DNA of 64,000 nt from Piper betle (lineage: Eukaryota > Streptophyta > Magnoliopsida > Piperales > Piperaceae). The translations under genes were made by a program, and so were the position numbers. The notes beneath the pieces are model-generated. The model ran no database searches and was not told where the DNA came from. It was given only the letters and a program-made list of their open reading frames with translations. Positions 47,961 to 61,818 of this stretch are shown piece after piece. The stretch spans positions 1 to 64,000 of the forward strand of contig JAURVB010013564.1 in the NCBI GenBank assembly GCA_033002965.1, read 5' to 3'. Each line of letters begins with the position of its first letter. Positions within the stretch are counted from its first letter, which is position 1.

Positions 47961-50180
47961 TGCAAGGAGGGGAGCATGTCTGAAGATACATCAAGCTTGT
48001 GTTATATATGTATTTTATTTTACAATGTTGTTTATTTAGATTGGTGGGGTAATTAAGTTGCTTTCTTAAAAATTTTGATTGGCTTTTTCAATAAGACATT
48101 TGGATTGTGCTTACATGACAATCAATCAAATACAAGGCGTGGGAAAAATGGCGAAAATTCTAACTATGCACAAAATATTTCTTTAACCAAATTGAACTTT
48201 TTCATAGAAAATTGTATGTGGCTACGTATTGGAAGTGTATGCATTTGGACATTGGAGTAGTTGTTTCAACTTCGAAGTAGGAATAGAAAGGTGCATTAAG
48301 TGGCCGGTTTCCGAAGTAGATGATGCAACAAGTGAAGTAATAGCACGGCCACTTCTACCGTCGCATTTATTTTAGATCAAACCAAGAGTGGCAACTCTTC
48401 CATAACTGCACCTTCGCATTGTCCCTCGCAAATTTTGCTCCTTCCAACTTCCTAACTCTTGCATGGTGCGTGTGTTTATGCTACTAATCCGTTTGTCTTG
48501 GGGGAAAAAAACCATTTCTCGCATTGTTTAATCTCTCTTGATATGAGAGGTTGTAGGCAGACGGGTTGCCTCTAGTCCCGTGCACAAGCATCCAAGGACA
48601 TTATGTTTCTGCCGGTTTTCATGGCTGTCCATTGAACATAACAGCTTGCGTTGCCTTCCCTGTTCACATAATAATAATAATAATAATAAAGCAGAAGACA
48701 TGATAATTGTAGGTTTAGATTGTTTAATAAGAGCCTGTTTTCAACTTTGAGATGATCTTATGATCCATGTGCAGCATAATAATCGCCCAATCGTCGCCTG
48801 TTGCTAGCTGTTCCACCGCATGAGATAGCGTTCACGGTTTCTTGTTTATTTTTTCAATGCACGAAGCTCACACGTACAATTGTTTCTTATAAAAAAATTG
48901 TGAGAGCAGAGACAATCTGGGTTTGTAATATGGTCTACTTGGAAACATACTCCAAATAATTGATTGATGGGGTGGCTTAATTTACTTGATCGATATATAA
49001 GTAGTTTTTAGGTTTTTTAGTGTTGAGGCGCGCAATAGATCTGGTAATATGGAGATTAGGCCCATAAATCAACTCGTGATAGCCCAACCTCTAAAGCTCA
49101 TACCAGTCCGTCGAGCCTACGAAAAGGTGAGGTGTAAAGCCCATCAAGCCCATAAAGGAATTGATGGGCCTTCAAAGCCACTAGCAATTCATTGCTACTA
49201 GTAATCGCTCCAAGATGTTATCACGTGCGCGCTACGGCGTTATCAGGAAGTTATCGTTAAGTCTGTTTCGAGTTATATTAAACTCAGCTTAAAATTTAGC
49301 ACAAATCGATTAGATATCTAATACAAACCATTAATATTTCTTTTACTTTAAAAATATAGATGATATAACATTAAAATGATAATTTATTATAAGAAAATTA
49401 AGTCAAAACAATCTAATAATGATTATATGACCATTAATTAAGGGGAGTTCCATTTATATTCTTACAATAAAAGATAATTAAAAATAGAACATGTAAAAAT
49501 AAATAAATTAATAGAGTTGGATATGATATTCCTCCAATATTATTAACAAAAAATTAGATTTTTAAATGTTTTATATTATTAAAAAATAATATAGATCTTC
49601 AAACTTATGATGATAAAACTCAAATAGAACCGATGATTGACTTGAACTCGATCATACTTAATTAGAAACTTGAACTAAAATAATTCAACTTGAATCTTTT
49701 AGCTTGAAACTCAATTAGTTTAACAAACAATCTGAATTCAAGTTGGGTGAACTGAACTCGACTCGGCTCGTGCCCAACCCTAAATTAACCTACTTTACAA
49801 ATTAACTCACAGTCTACTTGCAAACTACTTACCATAGTGTCTTTTACTTCGGTGTAAATGGTAATATTGTGAAAATTATTTTGTCATTGGAAAAGAGAAA
49901 GCTGATTATGTCATTTGGCCTTCGAGATGATAAAATTACAAAATTGATGGGAAACATTACAGGCGAGTCTCAGACACGTAGTTTGGGTCGACCTTCTCGG
50001 GTTTTTTTTGTAAATTTTTTTCTCGAAAAAGCGCATATAATAATTAAGTGGCTTTTTGGATAAGCGATATTCGAAATACCATTGGGAATCTCTCTTCGTC
50101 GTGAATTATTCTACCTCAACAACGCCTTTATTGCGACAGCTCAACAAGCAAAACATGGATCCATGGAGCTTAACTCCCTT
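47961..50180. other. Intergenic spacer
   Basis: No gene is supported. An (ATA)n run lies at 48669-48690. 49040-49200 has 'gcccat' words that read as a decayed repeat ('gcccatcaagcccat', 'gatgggcc'). 49270-49800 is AT-rich with CTCGA-type words near 49750, similar to those at the start of the window. Confidence 0.45.
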
Positions 50181-50271
50181 TTAACCCAACCAGTCTTCAT
50201 ACGTGCTTTCAATTTCTCCTATATCCAAGCTGCAAAAAATATCGACCATACGTCAAAGATCAAATAAACAA

Positions 50272-50315
<44 letters not shown>

Positions 50316-51977
50316 CAATTATAAATTTGAATGTTTTAAAAAAATTATAAATGAGAATAGTAATCCTTTTCACACAACCAAACATTTTGAAAATATATAT
50401 ATTCCTGTATATGCATGGTTTATATTTTCTGAGATATGATTAGCTACAGATAAATAAAATAATTAGTTAGTGTACATGAAAAATACGAAACGAGTTAGAA
50501 CTTGTTCAGCACAAAACGTGCCACACATGCAAATGTTCTCGTAAGCTCTCTTGACACGTAGAAATATCAACCCATCTTCCATCCCGCAGCTTTTACACGT
50601 GGATATGGCATCCCAAATAAAAAAACTCATAACCATAATCAAATGACAAAAAAAGTATTTATTAAAAAAGAAATCTCAGGATATAATAGTTCTATGAATT
50701 AAACCGGCAAACTATTTAGGGGATGGTGTGGTTAATATTATGATTCCACACCTTACCAAATGTTCATTTGATACCTGCCAACATGCAGTACCCAGTGTTT
50801 AGAACCAAAAAAATTTGTACCGTTTAGTAATCTTTCAACTTTTGTAGCTATTATGATTAATGGAAATCAAACTATGGATTGAACATGCGAGCTAGTATAT
50901 GAAATAGATCAGAAGTCCTTTGGTAATATTTCTTACCTAGGAAGGTCAAGGTCGAAGAGTTGCTTATGTTGTTGCATCAAATCGGATGCCCGAGTCTCGC
51001 ATGTCGCCGGACCACCATCGTTGATATTCAACCAAGCAGGAATGTCCATAAGATCATCGACCATCGGTAACCCATGGTCCTGGTACTCCAACCTCTCCTC
51101 CTTGCCGGACTCCATGGTCTTGAGAAACTTGAACCACCAAGCAGACGTGACGAGGTTCACCGTGTCATTCCACTCCATATCATGTTGCTCCCCTATCGAC
51201 CGGATTTGGGCCATCTCTCGATCGTCCATGGCGTGGTGCATGCCCCCTACAGGAGGGGACGGCGACTTTGGGAGGACGACGGTGGTGACTTCGGTGCAGG
51301 GAGATGGCGAAGACACAGTGGAAGATGCTGAGGATGGGATGCAGCTGGTTGTACTGTTTGACGAACTCTCGTTGTGGTGGTATTGGAAGGAGTTGGTGTC
51401 TATGTTGTTGAAGTCGTGGAAGGTTAGGTTGAGGCCAAGTGGCTGGTTTGGGAGGGGAGATTGAAGGTGTCGGTGATGGGAATAGTGATGTTAGGGAAGA
51501 TGCTGCCCACGGGCAAGAAGGAGAGAAAGGTGGGTAGCAATAGATATTGCAGGGATAGTTTGCATTCATGTTGGAATTCTGGTTTTCAATGGGATTGGTG
51601 TATGCCAACTGCTGTTGTTGCAGGCTAGCTTGTTTCATGGCTGCCCTGTGGAACTTGAGGGCGGTGACGATTTCTCGTCTAGCCTCGGCCATGTTCAAGA
51701 GCCTCTCCTGATAAGGTCTGCTAGTGTGAAGCCTTCTCCTGACTTGTTTCTTGAGTGGTTGGGGAGGTTGGTTCTGGCTCAGATCTTCATGGGTGCTCTT
51801 GTTCATTTCTTTGGCAGGGGACTTTGGAATGGGACGGGGATCAAGTTTGGCCTTTGAAGAAGTGAGATGCTTGACCAAGCTACGAATATAAGCACCAGAC
51901 AGATGTGAGTGGTCTCCTTCTTTGGGTTTGTTCTTCTCCAATTCCTTCACAGGACGCTTGGTTGATCTTCCTCTCAT
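50181..51977 (-). CDS. Plant-specific protein of unknown function (proline-rich middle, conserved N- and C-terminal blocks), frame disturbed
   Basis: Function is not known. Exon 1 is 51977-50937, the intron is 50936-50230 (GTAAG...TTTTTTGCAG), and exon 2 is 50229-50181 (TAA). The N-terminal third is basic, with [17 protein letters not shown] and a conserved block [19 protein letters not shown] then [19 protein letters not shown], followed by a Gln run. The middle is Pro/Ser-rich. The C-terminal third has [15 protein letters not shown], an acidic block [17 protein letters not shown], then [11 protein letters not shown] and DIPAWLN. The 49-nt last exon adds DIGEIE and ends EDWLG. The N- and C-terminal parts are in different frames: a net shift of one extra or two missing bases lies near 51420-51540, and the C-rich tracts at 51450-51457 are suspects. 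Such proteins are annotated as hydroxyproline-rich-like, which is descriptive only. No signal peptide is seen. Confidence 0.75.
50279..50313. repeat. (TA)n microsatellite in the intron of the unknown gene
   Basis: About 17 TA units, 50 bp upstream (in gene orientation) of the terminal-exon acceptor. Length variation here could affect splicing to the 49-nt exon, though nothing in the sequence shows that it does. Confidence 0.9.
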
Positions 51978-54900
51978 GTCTCCGCTGCCCTCCCCACCTC
52001 AATTTCAAACAGATAAGAAGCATGAATGTAATGTTTCTGAGAGAGAGAAAGAAAGAGGTAGCTAAATCATGGTCACAACTTCCTTTCCTGGGATGCAAAG
52101 TACAAAACCATGACAGAGCTTCTAAAGGGAGGGGAACTCATGGGGGTGTTATAAATAGAGCAGGACAACCTCAGTTTCATTTCATATTCTATTCTCTCTC
52201 TATTGTTTTTTGCTTGTTTTGTTTCCCGCAAAGATGAGGTTGCTAAGATTTCCTCCCCCATCAATTCCTACCTTACTGGGGACCATTTCTTTTCTCCACT
52301 ATAAACCGCCCCACTCCCGCCCTCCCCCCTCCCCCCTCTCTTTCTGAAGTCTGATCAAAACCCACAAAATGCCCACATTCAAAGACCCATGTGCAACTAT
52401 TCACCTAATACCAAATCACCACATTATCTTGAAAATTCATCGTCCATCATGCATGCTTGCAGATAAATGTAGTTCACAGTTCACTCTGCCAACGACCCTA
52501 TATCACTCAGTTGAAATTTAGTGTTGTTTATAGTCTGTAAGTTAAGGTTTGTATAGCTCAGGTCATTTAACAAGGCAGCCCTTTGGGTGGGGAAGAGAAG
52601 AAGGCAAATGGGGTTTGGTTGGAGCTATTCCGTATGCCTGTGCTTGGTCGTAATGTACCAGGGACCAGACTTTCCATAACGTCATCAGAGGCGGGTTTGA
52701 ACTGACTGAAGAATCTTCATTACTGTTGAAAAATTGGAAACCCAGTTTCTTTGTTTATTTTCTTTGATCTTCACCTCCTTCTTTAGTATGATGAATGTAT
52801 GTCTGCAAAGAGGTTCATAATTTGCCTGGGCCTAATACAAGGTAAAAATGAAATGAAATGAAATGAAATGGAATAAAGAAGAGGGAATTTGTACTTTCGT
52901 GAAGGCACTCCTCGACGAGTTCAATTATTCGAAGGACAGAAGTGCTCCATACCTTCTTCTCTTCCCCTCTGCTACATATGTCTATTATATATTATATTTA
53001 CCATGGCCTCCTCATTTTGTTACTCTCTTGTAATTGTCAGAGAGGCTCGTGGCCCCCTCCTTGTCGTTGCAGAGTCTACAGGGAACGCAAACAGTGAAGA
53101 TAGAACTAACAGCCTTGTTTTCCTGCTTAAAATAGTTGAAGTTCTGTCCCCTGGCTGCTAGAGTTAGCGTTTTATGAGTTCGAAAGAAATTTTCTGCAGA
53201 TCATGAAAATGCGTACTTGAATTAAAGTGAATCTTATTCTTTATGGGATGTCTCCGAAGAGGTGAATCTAATTCTTTAGAAAAACCAAACTTAATGCATG
53301 TGTGAATGGGTAATTCTTGTCCCTCCGGTTTTCTTACCATACAGAGATGACTATTGTTGATGATCTTTAGCTGCCAACTACACTGGCAAGTACCCTTTTC
53401 CTGCTTTATACACAGAGAAAGACTCTTTTGCTTAAGGGAAAAATTTTTGCATTATATTTCGATTTCAGAGCCTATGAGTTTAGCTCACTTTAACAACGTA
53501 CGATCGATGAATGTTAACACGGCTGTTCCTCAAAGAATGTACCCGATTATTTTTTTCCCCAACTTAGGTTGAGTTTTAATCAAACTAGAACTTGTTTGAT
53601 TTCTATACAAGAACTTTTAGGTTCTTGCTTATAAAAAACCTAGGGTTTTTGCTGATGTAAACAAATTTTGTGACGAGATTCATAGTGACTAACTTAAAAA
53701 TCTTCAATGACGATTCATCATTGAGTACCTTTTTTTGTAGTATTTTTATTTATAAATATAATTCTTTTAGTATAATTTATTCTATAATTATATTATAGGA
53801 ACTAAAAAATAAAATAGTATTAGATGAAGGCATTATATATTAATTAAAGTTGTTGTAAAGTAATGGCCTTTTGTTAGTTTCATTATATTTATTGAAGAAA
53901 GTTTAGCATAAATGGTTGAAATCATGTCTATTCAATAAATTTTGAGCTTTGAATAAAGCAACAAATACCATCGAAGTTTAGTTTATTTTAGTTCGACTAA
54001 AGCTTCAAATTGAGCTTTTCCCGGCTGAAACATTGAGCCAAAACAAATCTTAGCAGTGATACTGCATTACCATGCAATTTATGCATGTTCACTTTAATAT
54101 TAATAATACGCATACAATTTGTTGATATGTTATGGAAGTCTGATTAGTGCATGATTGTATTTCACCAAGGTATAATAAACGTTTGTCCAATTATTGTACT
54201 TATTATTAATGTAAATTGTAATTTATATGTTAACCACGCTATTGATAAATTCATAGTTCCCACAAATGTAATGATGAGAAATGGCCCATGAACCCCAAAA
54301 AAAATTGTATGTCGTTACATGAGCACTACATTAGTACATCTTAATTAAAGAAAAGAGTGGTTATGATTTATGTATATATTTAAATAATATAAGATGTGAG
54401 AAAATAATAAATTGTAAAGGATTATATATATAATATTATTGACAAAGAAACGAGCTGTCTTATAAGCTTTTCTTCGGTTAGCCAACACTAAGGCATTAAT
54501 TTCTAATTTTATAATTAATTAGGTAAGATGTTGTACCACACATAATATATGTTAGAGATAAATTTTAATTTTATAAATAGATTTATTGAATAATAAAATA
54601 TATTATAATAAATTAATATGTTAAAAATAGACTCCAATTTAAAAGATAGATTCTAATTGAATGAAAATAAAAATTATAACATTTTTTTTCTAATTTTATT
54701 GGTATTATGGTTGGTTGAATTTCATAAATGTGATTTTTAATTCTTTTTTTATCAACAAGATCGGATAATATCTTTGATACATTTAAAACTAATAGCTCAA
54801 TAAAGTACAGTTTTATTACTCACTCTGTGGAAAGTAAAACTGTAATAGCTAATTTTTCGACCGTGATCAACAACCGAAATGAAAATTCATACTAGTGAAC

Positions 54901-56838
54901 GGAGAAGTCGTCTTCTTTTGGAACAATGCTAACAATGCAAAACATCTACGATAAATAAACACTACTATTATATACATTTGCCTAATTGGCACAAAACCAT
55001 AAACATATTAATATAGTGAAACAAGAAAATATAAATGTAGTCTTGGCGTGGAGCCCCAACACCAAACCAACGTTTATAAGGTAATATTGAGTTAAATACT
55101 TAAAGTTGATTCATTAATCTTAAACTCTATAACACATACATGGCTCACCTCGGATTAGTAGTGATGGACAGCAGTCAAACACTGACTATGTGTTGTACTT
55201 AAGCACAGCAAATCCTGCGCAGGAACAGAATGCGAGGTAAGCCATACTGAGCAATTTATGGGCAATACTAGGCCTGTTAGGATTGGGCGCTTTCCTAGCT
55301 TATTGCCCTGTACTACTACACATTCACATTTACTAGCCTGCGCCCATGCTATTTAAGTTTCTTGCTTTAGTAGCTGCCCGTATTATAATGGGGACATTCA
55401 TATCTGTTTCAGTATTCCCCTTTGAACGCCATGCTTCTGATCTGCCACTGCTCGTGCAAGCTCATCACCTGTTACAGATTTTCCATCCCTTTTTACGGGA
55501 CTTAATTTCACTGATCCCTTGTTATTCAAAGCACGTTAGTGTGAGCAACATTAATTCGGAGCATCGTAGTATAATTTTGATTAATGTGATAATAAAATAG
55601 TTCGTCTTTTAATATGATAAAATTCGTTTCGTTCGGTTCGTCGGATCGCATTCTCACGCCTACCATCTCTGCCTTCTTACAGCCTCTTAGTTGTCCTGTA
55701 AACTGCAAAAATTATCAACCTAGAGCTGAGACCACTGCACGCATTGAAGGATAAGTTACCCAACTTCACATTGACATTGTGTAAATGATATATTGATCAA
55801 AATCAAACGAAAATGATACCATGAAAACATGATTGTCCAATCTAACGAAAACGTAATCAATTTTTAGCTCATGATCCTTGGTATTAAAGGCTTTCTAATT
55901 TTTTTAAGTGAATGAAGTTAATTTTCAATTTAATGATTTTTAGGAAAAAAATTATGAAAGAAGGAAAATATTAAGCAAAGGTAACGTATAGATAAATAAG
56001 AAATGATAAATTAGGGCAAAGGTTTCAAACTATATATAGTATCCGTACAACTAAACCCTAATAAGCAATAATAATAGTACTTACAATAATTAGTACAATA
56101 GTAATAAAAAACGATCAAAATAAGACACAAGCAATCAGTAATTTTGCCCATTCTTATCATCATCATTAGATAATTATAAAAACACACACACACAACGACA
56201 CACATATATTGTAGCCGTTGAATTGATTTGAAAATGATATTGTAACTAAAATATTGTTAACATTTTTGGGCCAATGAAAATAATCCCCTTGCATTTTATT
56301 AACATAAAAAGGGATTATACTATCGTAGTAAAGTGTTTATTAATTTAAGGGAAATCCTTTGTGCACCTCCAAAATTTTCCACAATTTTTAAAGGTGTTGC
56401 GTTTAAAAAAATGTGTTAATTTGTTCTTACATAGGGCTCCTTCATTTTCAAATGAATATATATATATATATAATGCACGTCTGAGATAAATTAAACAAGC
56501 ATGTAATTTTTGACGTTGTCTTAAAATTAACTTCCCCATTTCCCCTATTCACTTGTTCCACACGATTCATGATAAATATGAAGTTTCTTAGACGAAAAGA
56601 CATTATGTGTTCATGAATAGTAAGATGCTAGGGCATTGCCAAACGTAAAGATTTCTGTCAACCTTACACAGTCTATTACAAAGTTACATGAAACAAAAAA
56701 ACGAAAAGATCAGAATAACTTTAACTCTTGCTCGGTGAGTGAGAACCGAGAACTACAAAAAACCATGTCAATTTGTATCAAAGAGCCAACTTGAAATGTC
56801 AGTTATATCTTTGAACAAAATCGTTTCTTTTCTTAATT
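51978..56838. other. Promoter side of the unknown gene, then spacer
   Basis: The 5' flank of the minus-strand gene includes a GA-rich leader-like patch (52038-52060) and a C-rich patch (52310-52340). An (AAATG)n repeat lies at 52847-52870. No further gene is supported. 53580-55000 and 55740-56500 are AT-rich, with a short (TA)n at 56457-56472. 55140-55500 has mixed composition but no recognisable frame. Confidence 0.45.
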
Positions 56839-57309
56839 TTACGCAACTCTAATGATCGTGAATAAAATGGTAATTCTAAACAAGTTCATCATAGAGGGGG
56901 GAAAATGAATAAAATGACTAACCCCACAATATGGATAAAGAATCAGAATGGTGCAGTTTGAGGGGATGGCTTCGCACTGAAAAGAAATTTCTCTACCAAT
57001 CCCCTTCCAAGCAGGTGCCTGCGGCTCAGAGCTGGATGGTGTATGAATAGAGAGATGATCAATGGCATTCGCCCACCAAAACCGTAACCATCTGCTGTTC
57101 ATCCTCGCCAATGAGATCAATCTTGGATGCCATCTAGCTACTGCCCCTCTTATCCTGTTAAAAGAGGGCATGTGAAATTTTTTAGAGGGGTAGAAATTAT
57201 GAAGTGAGACAGATTTGACAGTGTTTTGAAGCAGTGTCTGAGCACGCAGAACCTCATCTGAGAACCAGTTTGGACCCCTCCTCGCTCTCTGGCCTTTGAT
57301 GCAGTACAT
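56839..57309 (-). other. Unassigned open frame of 156 codons
   Basis: The longest open frame in this spacer starts with ATG at 57309 and encodes a basic, Trp-rich first half (RGPNWFSDEVLRAQTLLQN, RWLRFWWANAIDH) and a hydrophobic end. I recognise no domain. On the minus strand a TATATATG word lies near 57350, but that leaves only about 10 nt of leader. It could be a species-specific gene, a non-coding transcript or chance. A 156-codon frame in AT-rich DNA is uncommon, which is the only reason to list it. Confidence 0.2.
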
Positions 57310-60300
57310 TCATTTGTTCTTTCTCTTTCTGGCCTCTTTTATTTAATCATATATAGAACTGATTTTTTTTCCTCTGTTGATTAATTCATAAAGATTGTCA
57401 ATAGTCACTCTGCTGTGAAAACGCCAATTTCCGATTGCTGGAAATGGTGGAGCTTCGCTTTCACAGATTGAAAGGGTGGCCAGTAAATTATGAGTATGAG
57501 TTCATTTTTCATGTTCAATTCACACATGACGTTCGTCCCATTTCTAAGTTTTATTAGCATGGTCCCCAACCAAACAATTTCTTTATACATAGTCTTACAA
57601 GTTATTGATCATACATAATATATAGTAAGTAGATCTAAGTAGCATTGTTCGCAATGCAAAAAGTGGAATGTGATGATCATGATGGGATCCAAATGTGTCC
57701 CATCAAATATACCATATAGTTTTCTTTTTACAGTAAAATCTGATTGAACACCAACCAAGAAAAAAATAAAATAAAATTAAAGGGCAAAGCCGATTAGGTC
57801 TTGAGAGTCGGCCGTTTGAATGACACTTTTCAAGCCAAAGGTTTAACTAGATCACTAGTGACTGACCAGAGTCGCTAGCTACTATTTTAATTGTAGAACA
57901 ATTTCCAACTTAAATCAGCAGGATCACTTAAGTAGATATGGTAACATCACAGCTAAATATTGTAATATGTTTTTCTTGAAGTTTTGTAGTTAATGTGCGC
58001 AAGCGAAATGCTTAAGTGCCCTTAGTCAAAAAATCACCAGCTTGTACTCTCTATCGAGTACTGCACTTAACCGTTATTTGTAAAAGTCCACAAGTTGACC
58101 ACGGCGGCTCCCACGCTAGCAGGGTATATATAAATTAGTAGCCGTTAATGTTCCTAACTCCAACCAATATATGTAATTTAATACAAGGTTTCACCGATTA
58201 GGAACAGCAGCTTTTTCATGATGACAATGTCGGTAAGCGCCTGTTATTAATTAGCGTTAATTGTTATATGTACGTACGATTATAATTAATAACATTTAGA
58301 TGACCAGCTTTCTCTACACTGTAGCAATCTTGATGTAATTCATGACGACAGGAAGGCGTACATGGAACCTTCAATATTGTACAATAGTATGGCCATATTC
58401 CTGTTGTTTGTAGTTCAAAACGCTGACTTTGACAAATATTAAAAGTAGAGTTGTCTACGTGGTTAGCTAGTTATTTTGGATGAAATCCGAATCTTCTTAA
58501 AAAGTATCCTAATTGATAGTTAGTTCTAAACACCAAAATTTGATGAAAATACCACTTAATTTTTCAATAATATATTATACCGCAGTGCTAAACTCAAACA
58601 AGCTAGATCGACTTAAACTCTTTCTCAAATATTCTCAACAATCCTAATTGATATTCATCAAGTTGTTAAAACTTACAAAAAGCAAGCACTAAACATTCAT
58701 TTCTTAGCTAGTAATCATGTTAACAATACCCACATTAATTTGTTCATATCCCATGACTCAAAGGACGTACTCTTTCTACAAATTAATTAAGAGTCTACAT
58801 GAGCTTTCTTTTCTTTTTCTTTTGAAACGTAGGCTTGTAATAATACTTCGGATGCGAGTGCAGAGTGCGGTGGAGAAAGAGAGTAGGACCACGCTGCGTG
58901 TGTATTGACAAATGACATGATGGGTCGTAAATCAACGGTTCAATGCCCATTCAAGTGGCCTCCACATGGATGGCGGCCTCCTCCTCCAATCACCTTTCAC
59001 CTGCTCACGTGGTCTCCACCCTAAGGAGCAACATTTTCAAGCTTCTACCAGACATCTCCTCTCCATCTTCCCTGATCATCTGGTCCAACACTGTGACAAC
59101 ATCTGCAAAAAAATCAAAACAAAGAAACAGACAAAACGAATGGTTCAACTAGAAGGCGAAGGAATAAATCAAGCAATTACATACAAATATATAAATATAG
59201 AGAGACCAAGAAAAGTTGCCGATGAATCGACCACGAACGGTATGTTAGTAGCTTGGGAAAAAAAATTCTACTCTACTAGTATACATTTGCATGTATTGGT
59301 ATCATTTCATTTACTTTGACAGTAGTAGTGATGCAATGCAGCCCCTTTTCCTCTGTTTTTCACCTGCCTTTCACGTTCGGCACTGTTACGCAACTTACAT
59401 CTCCTGACCAGCTCCCAGCTCATAGCCCTCATGACTCATCATATTTACAAGTGGACGATATATATATATATATATATATATGAAGGCAGCTCCCTTTACA
59501 AATCACGGCTAGCTTCAAATGTCTTCTTCTGATCGTAGATAAATACATTCGGTTGTTATTATGTTCTTAGAATAGCAAAATTGAATTTTGAGAAAGTGGA
59601 TCGGATGTTGTTAAGCAAAGAAGTTGTAAATCAAGAAAGTGGACAATTAAACGTACATATTTGATGATTTATATGAATGAGTGAAAATTAAGGACGATGA
59701 AATAAGATGTGTAATATTGAAGTCGAAAGTATTTCGTTTATAACATGTAGTATGCTAAGAAGATCTAAGCCATGGATATATATTGAGTACTGTGATTTTT
59801 TAGGCTTATGCATGGTGAAAGCTCGGACGTACTAAAACAAAAAGTATGAAGATCAGTTCCAGTCAAAGTACTACTAATTAATCAATTCAAGGAGAAAGTT
59901 ACAAGCTCGAACTATATTATTATCATCATGCTTTGATTTCTTGTAGTAATTTATAAGACCAGAAAAACATAATGCATGCAATTATATTTGAGTATTGCGC
60001 GCCTCACCATAGAAAACTATAATTTGGTATATACTCATTGATTGCTTCAAATGCTAGGTGCTACAATGACATTGTAGAAAAATTTCCCTGAAGTTCTCAT
60101 CAAAGGCTTTTTTACGTAGTACTTTATGCATCTTTGATCAGTATAAAGGATATAAGCCACGTTGTTTCACATCTATATGTTGAAAATTAAAGAAAAAATG
60201 AAAATCAACGTAACATTGCCTTCCTACGACGTCCTCGCAAAAGTAATATTAGCAGTTGATGATCCATGCAGGCTGATTAACTAGGGGCCACAAGGGTGCT

Positions 60301-61047
60301 TCTAATATTAAAGAAAATGTATGAGAGAAGAAAAAGAGACGCAGATACCTCCACCGATCAAGCATGGAAATATTGGACCCATTGAAGGGGAGAAGAGCAA
60401 GTTGCAGGAAAAGGGATCAACCGGCGAAGGTCAATCCTAACACGTGAAGGGGAGATCAGATCGCCCAGCTTTCCCCATCTTCTCAGGCCTGACCACAACA
60501 TCATGATGAGTAATAATCAATGACTAAGGAAACAGACGTTTTCATACACTCTACTTACTCCTGTGCACAGTCCATACACACCCAAAAATGAAAACGATCG
60601 ACCATGGCCGGCTATTTCGACCCTCCTTTCAATTGGCGGCCTGCGTTCGCCATTGTTTAATTATATGATGATCTATCTATCTTCCGTTCACAATCGTTTG
60701 AAGATCTATATAATTAGTGAAAAGTGTAGAATTTCACAAACAAAATCATCTCAATCATGGGAGCGTTGAAGTTAAGAACATGCAGCCTGCATATTGGGTT
60801 GGGGGGACCTTTTGCTGCTATTTTGACTACCATTCTCTTACTCCTTAGCCCTTCCTTGTATCTACAAATGCTGAATGTGCATCCACCCACTTTTGCCATA
60901 GCTAGGCAGTCCCCGGCCTCCTCATCTGTTATAATAAACTTAATCTTTTGGTGTTATCATAAGATGTTGATCAATGCCGCGTGTGCGCTCTTCCGAACAT
61001 AATATAGATAGTGGCTCATAAAAAATTCAAATATATATAGGCAGATA

Positions 61048-61096
<49 letters not shown>

Positions 61097-61818
61097 GTAG
61101 ACGGTAAAATGCAATCTTGGAGCACACCGGGTCCTTTTGGCCCATTTTGTAAGGCCCATTCGAATTTAGCCGCTACCATACTCTGGAAATAAGAACCATG
61201 TCTTTTGAGATGCCCATCGACACAATTGTTGGCCCATTTGCGCTTACTGTTTTTTGCATATAACCAATGTACTTATCGTTGATCACCCACTCAGAAGTGA
61301 GTCAGACTCGGCTTCAGCTGGACTTGACCAACTCACATGACGAGTGACCCAGGCTGATCTTCATCTCAACTCTGTTTTATTAGAATCATCTAATGTTGTA
61401 AAAAACAATTGTGTTAGTTGTGTTAAGTGATGGCTACAGTATGTTTTTAATCCACTATGAGCATCAAATCTGGGATATCTTGAATGGTTGGGAAAGAAAG
61501 TCCGGTGAAGTAAAGATCATAAACGTTGGCATTTCTGACGAGTAGTGTTTGATTTGTGATCGTGTATGAGAGCATAGGCAACTACCCAAATAAGATAATA
61601 TAATTCTAAACATCTATTAGAATTGCCAGAATTCTTAAGATAATATAATTCTTAAGATAATATAACTACCCAAATCATGTATGAGATCATGATTTGGAAC
61701 AATCTAAACTCAAACAAATGCTCATAGCATATATATCTAATAAAAATGCCAGAATTGTCTTTTAGTGAAACAAAAGCGAAGGAAAAAAAGCTATTAAAAT
61801 TACAGCAAAAGATCATAT
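57310..61818. other. Intergenic spacer
   Basis: No gene is supported. (TA)n runs lie at 59457-59481 and 61056-61092. A short plus-strand frame at 60757-61002 begins with a hydrophobic stretch (LGGPFAAILTTILLLLSPSL) but has no recognisable family and overlaps an open frame on the other strand. 61600-61700 contains a local duplication of 'gccagaattctt' and 'aagataatataa' words. Confidence 0.45.
61056..61092. repeat. (TA)n microsatellite
   Basis: About 18 TA units in the spacer downstream of the PrxQ gene. Confidence 0.9.

Noticed and set aside
47886..47994. Upstream in-frame ATG (47994) as start of the PMEI-like gene
   Set aside because: A TATA box at 47951-47960 lies between the two ATGs, and the signal peptide begins naturally at 47886.
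52148..52165. TATAAATAG word as promoter of the unknown minus-strand gene
   Set aside because: It is a good TATA box on the plus strand, but no plus-strand gene follows. On the minus strand it reads CTATTTATA, which is too weak to call.
60757..61002. Small secreted peptide gene with hydrophobic N-terminus
   Set aside because: No known peptide motif, both strands are open, and there is no supporting promoter or homolog.
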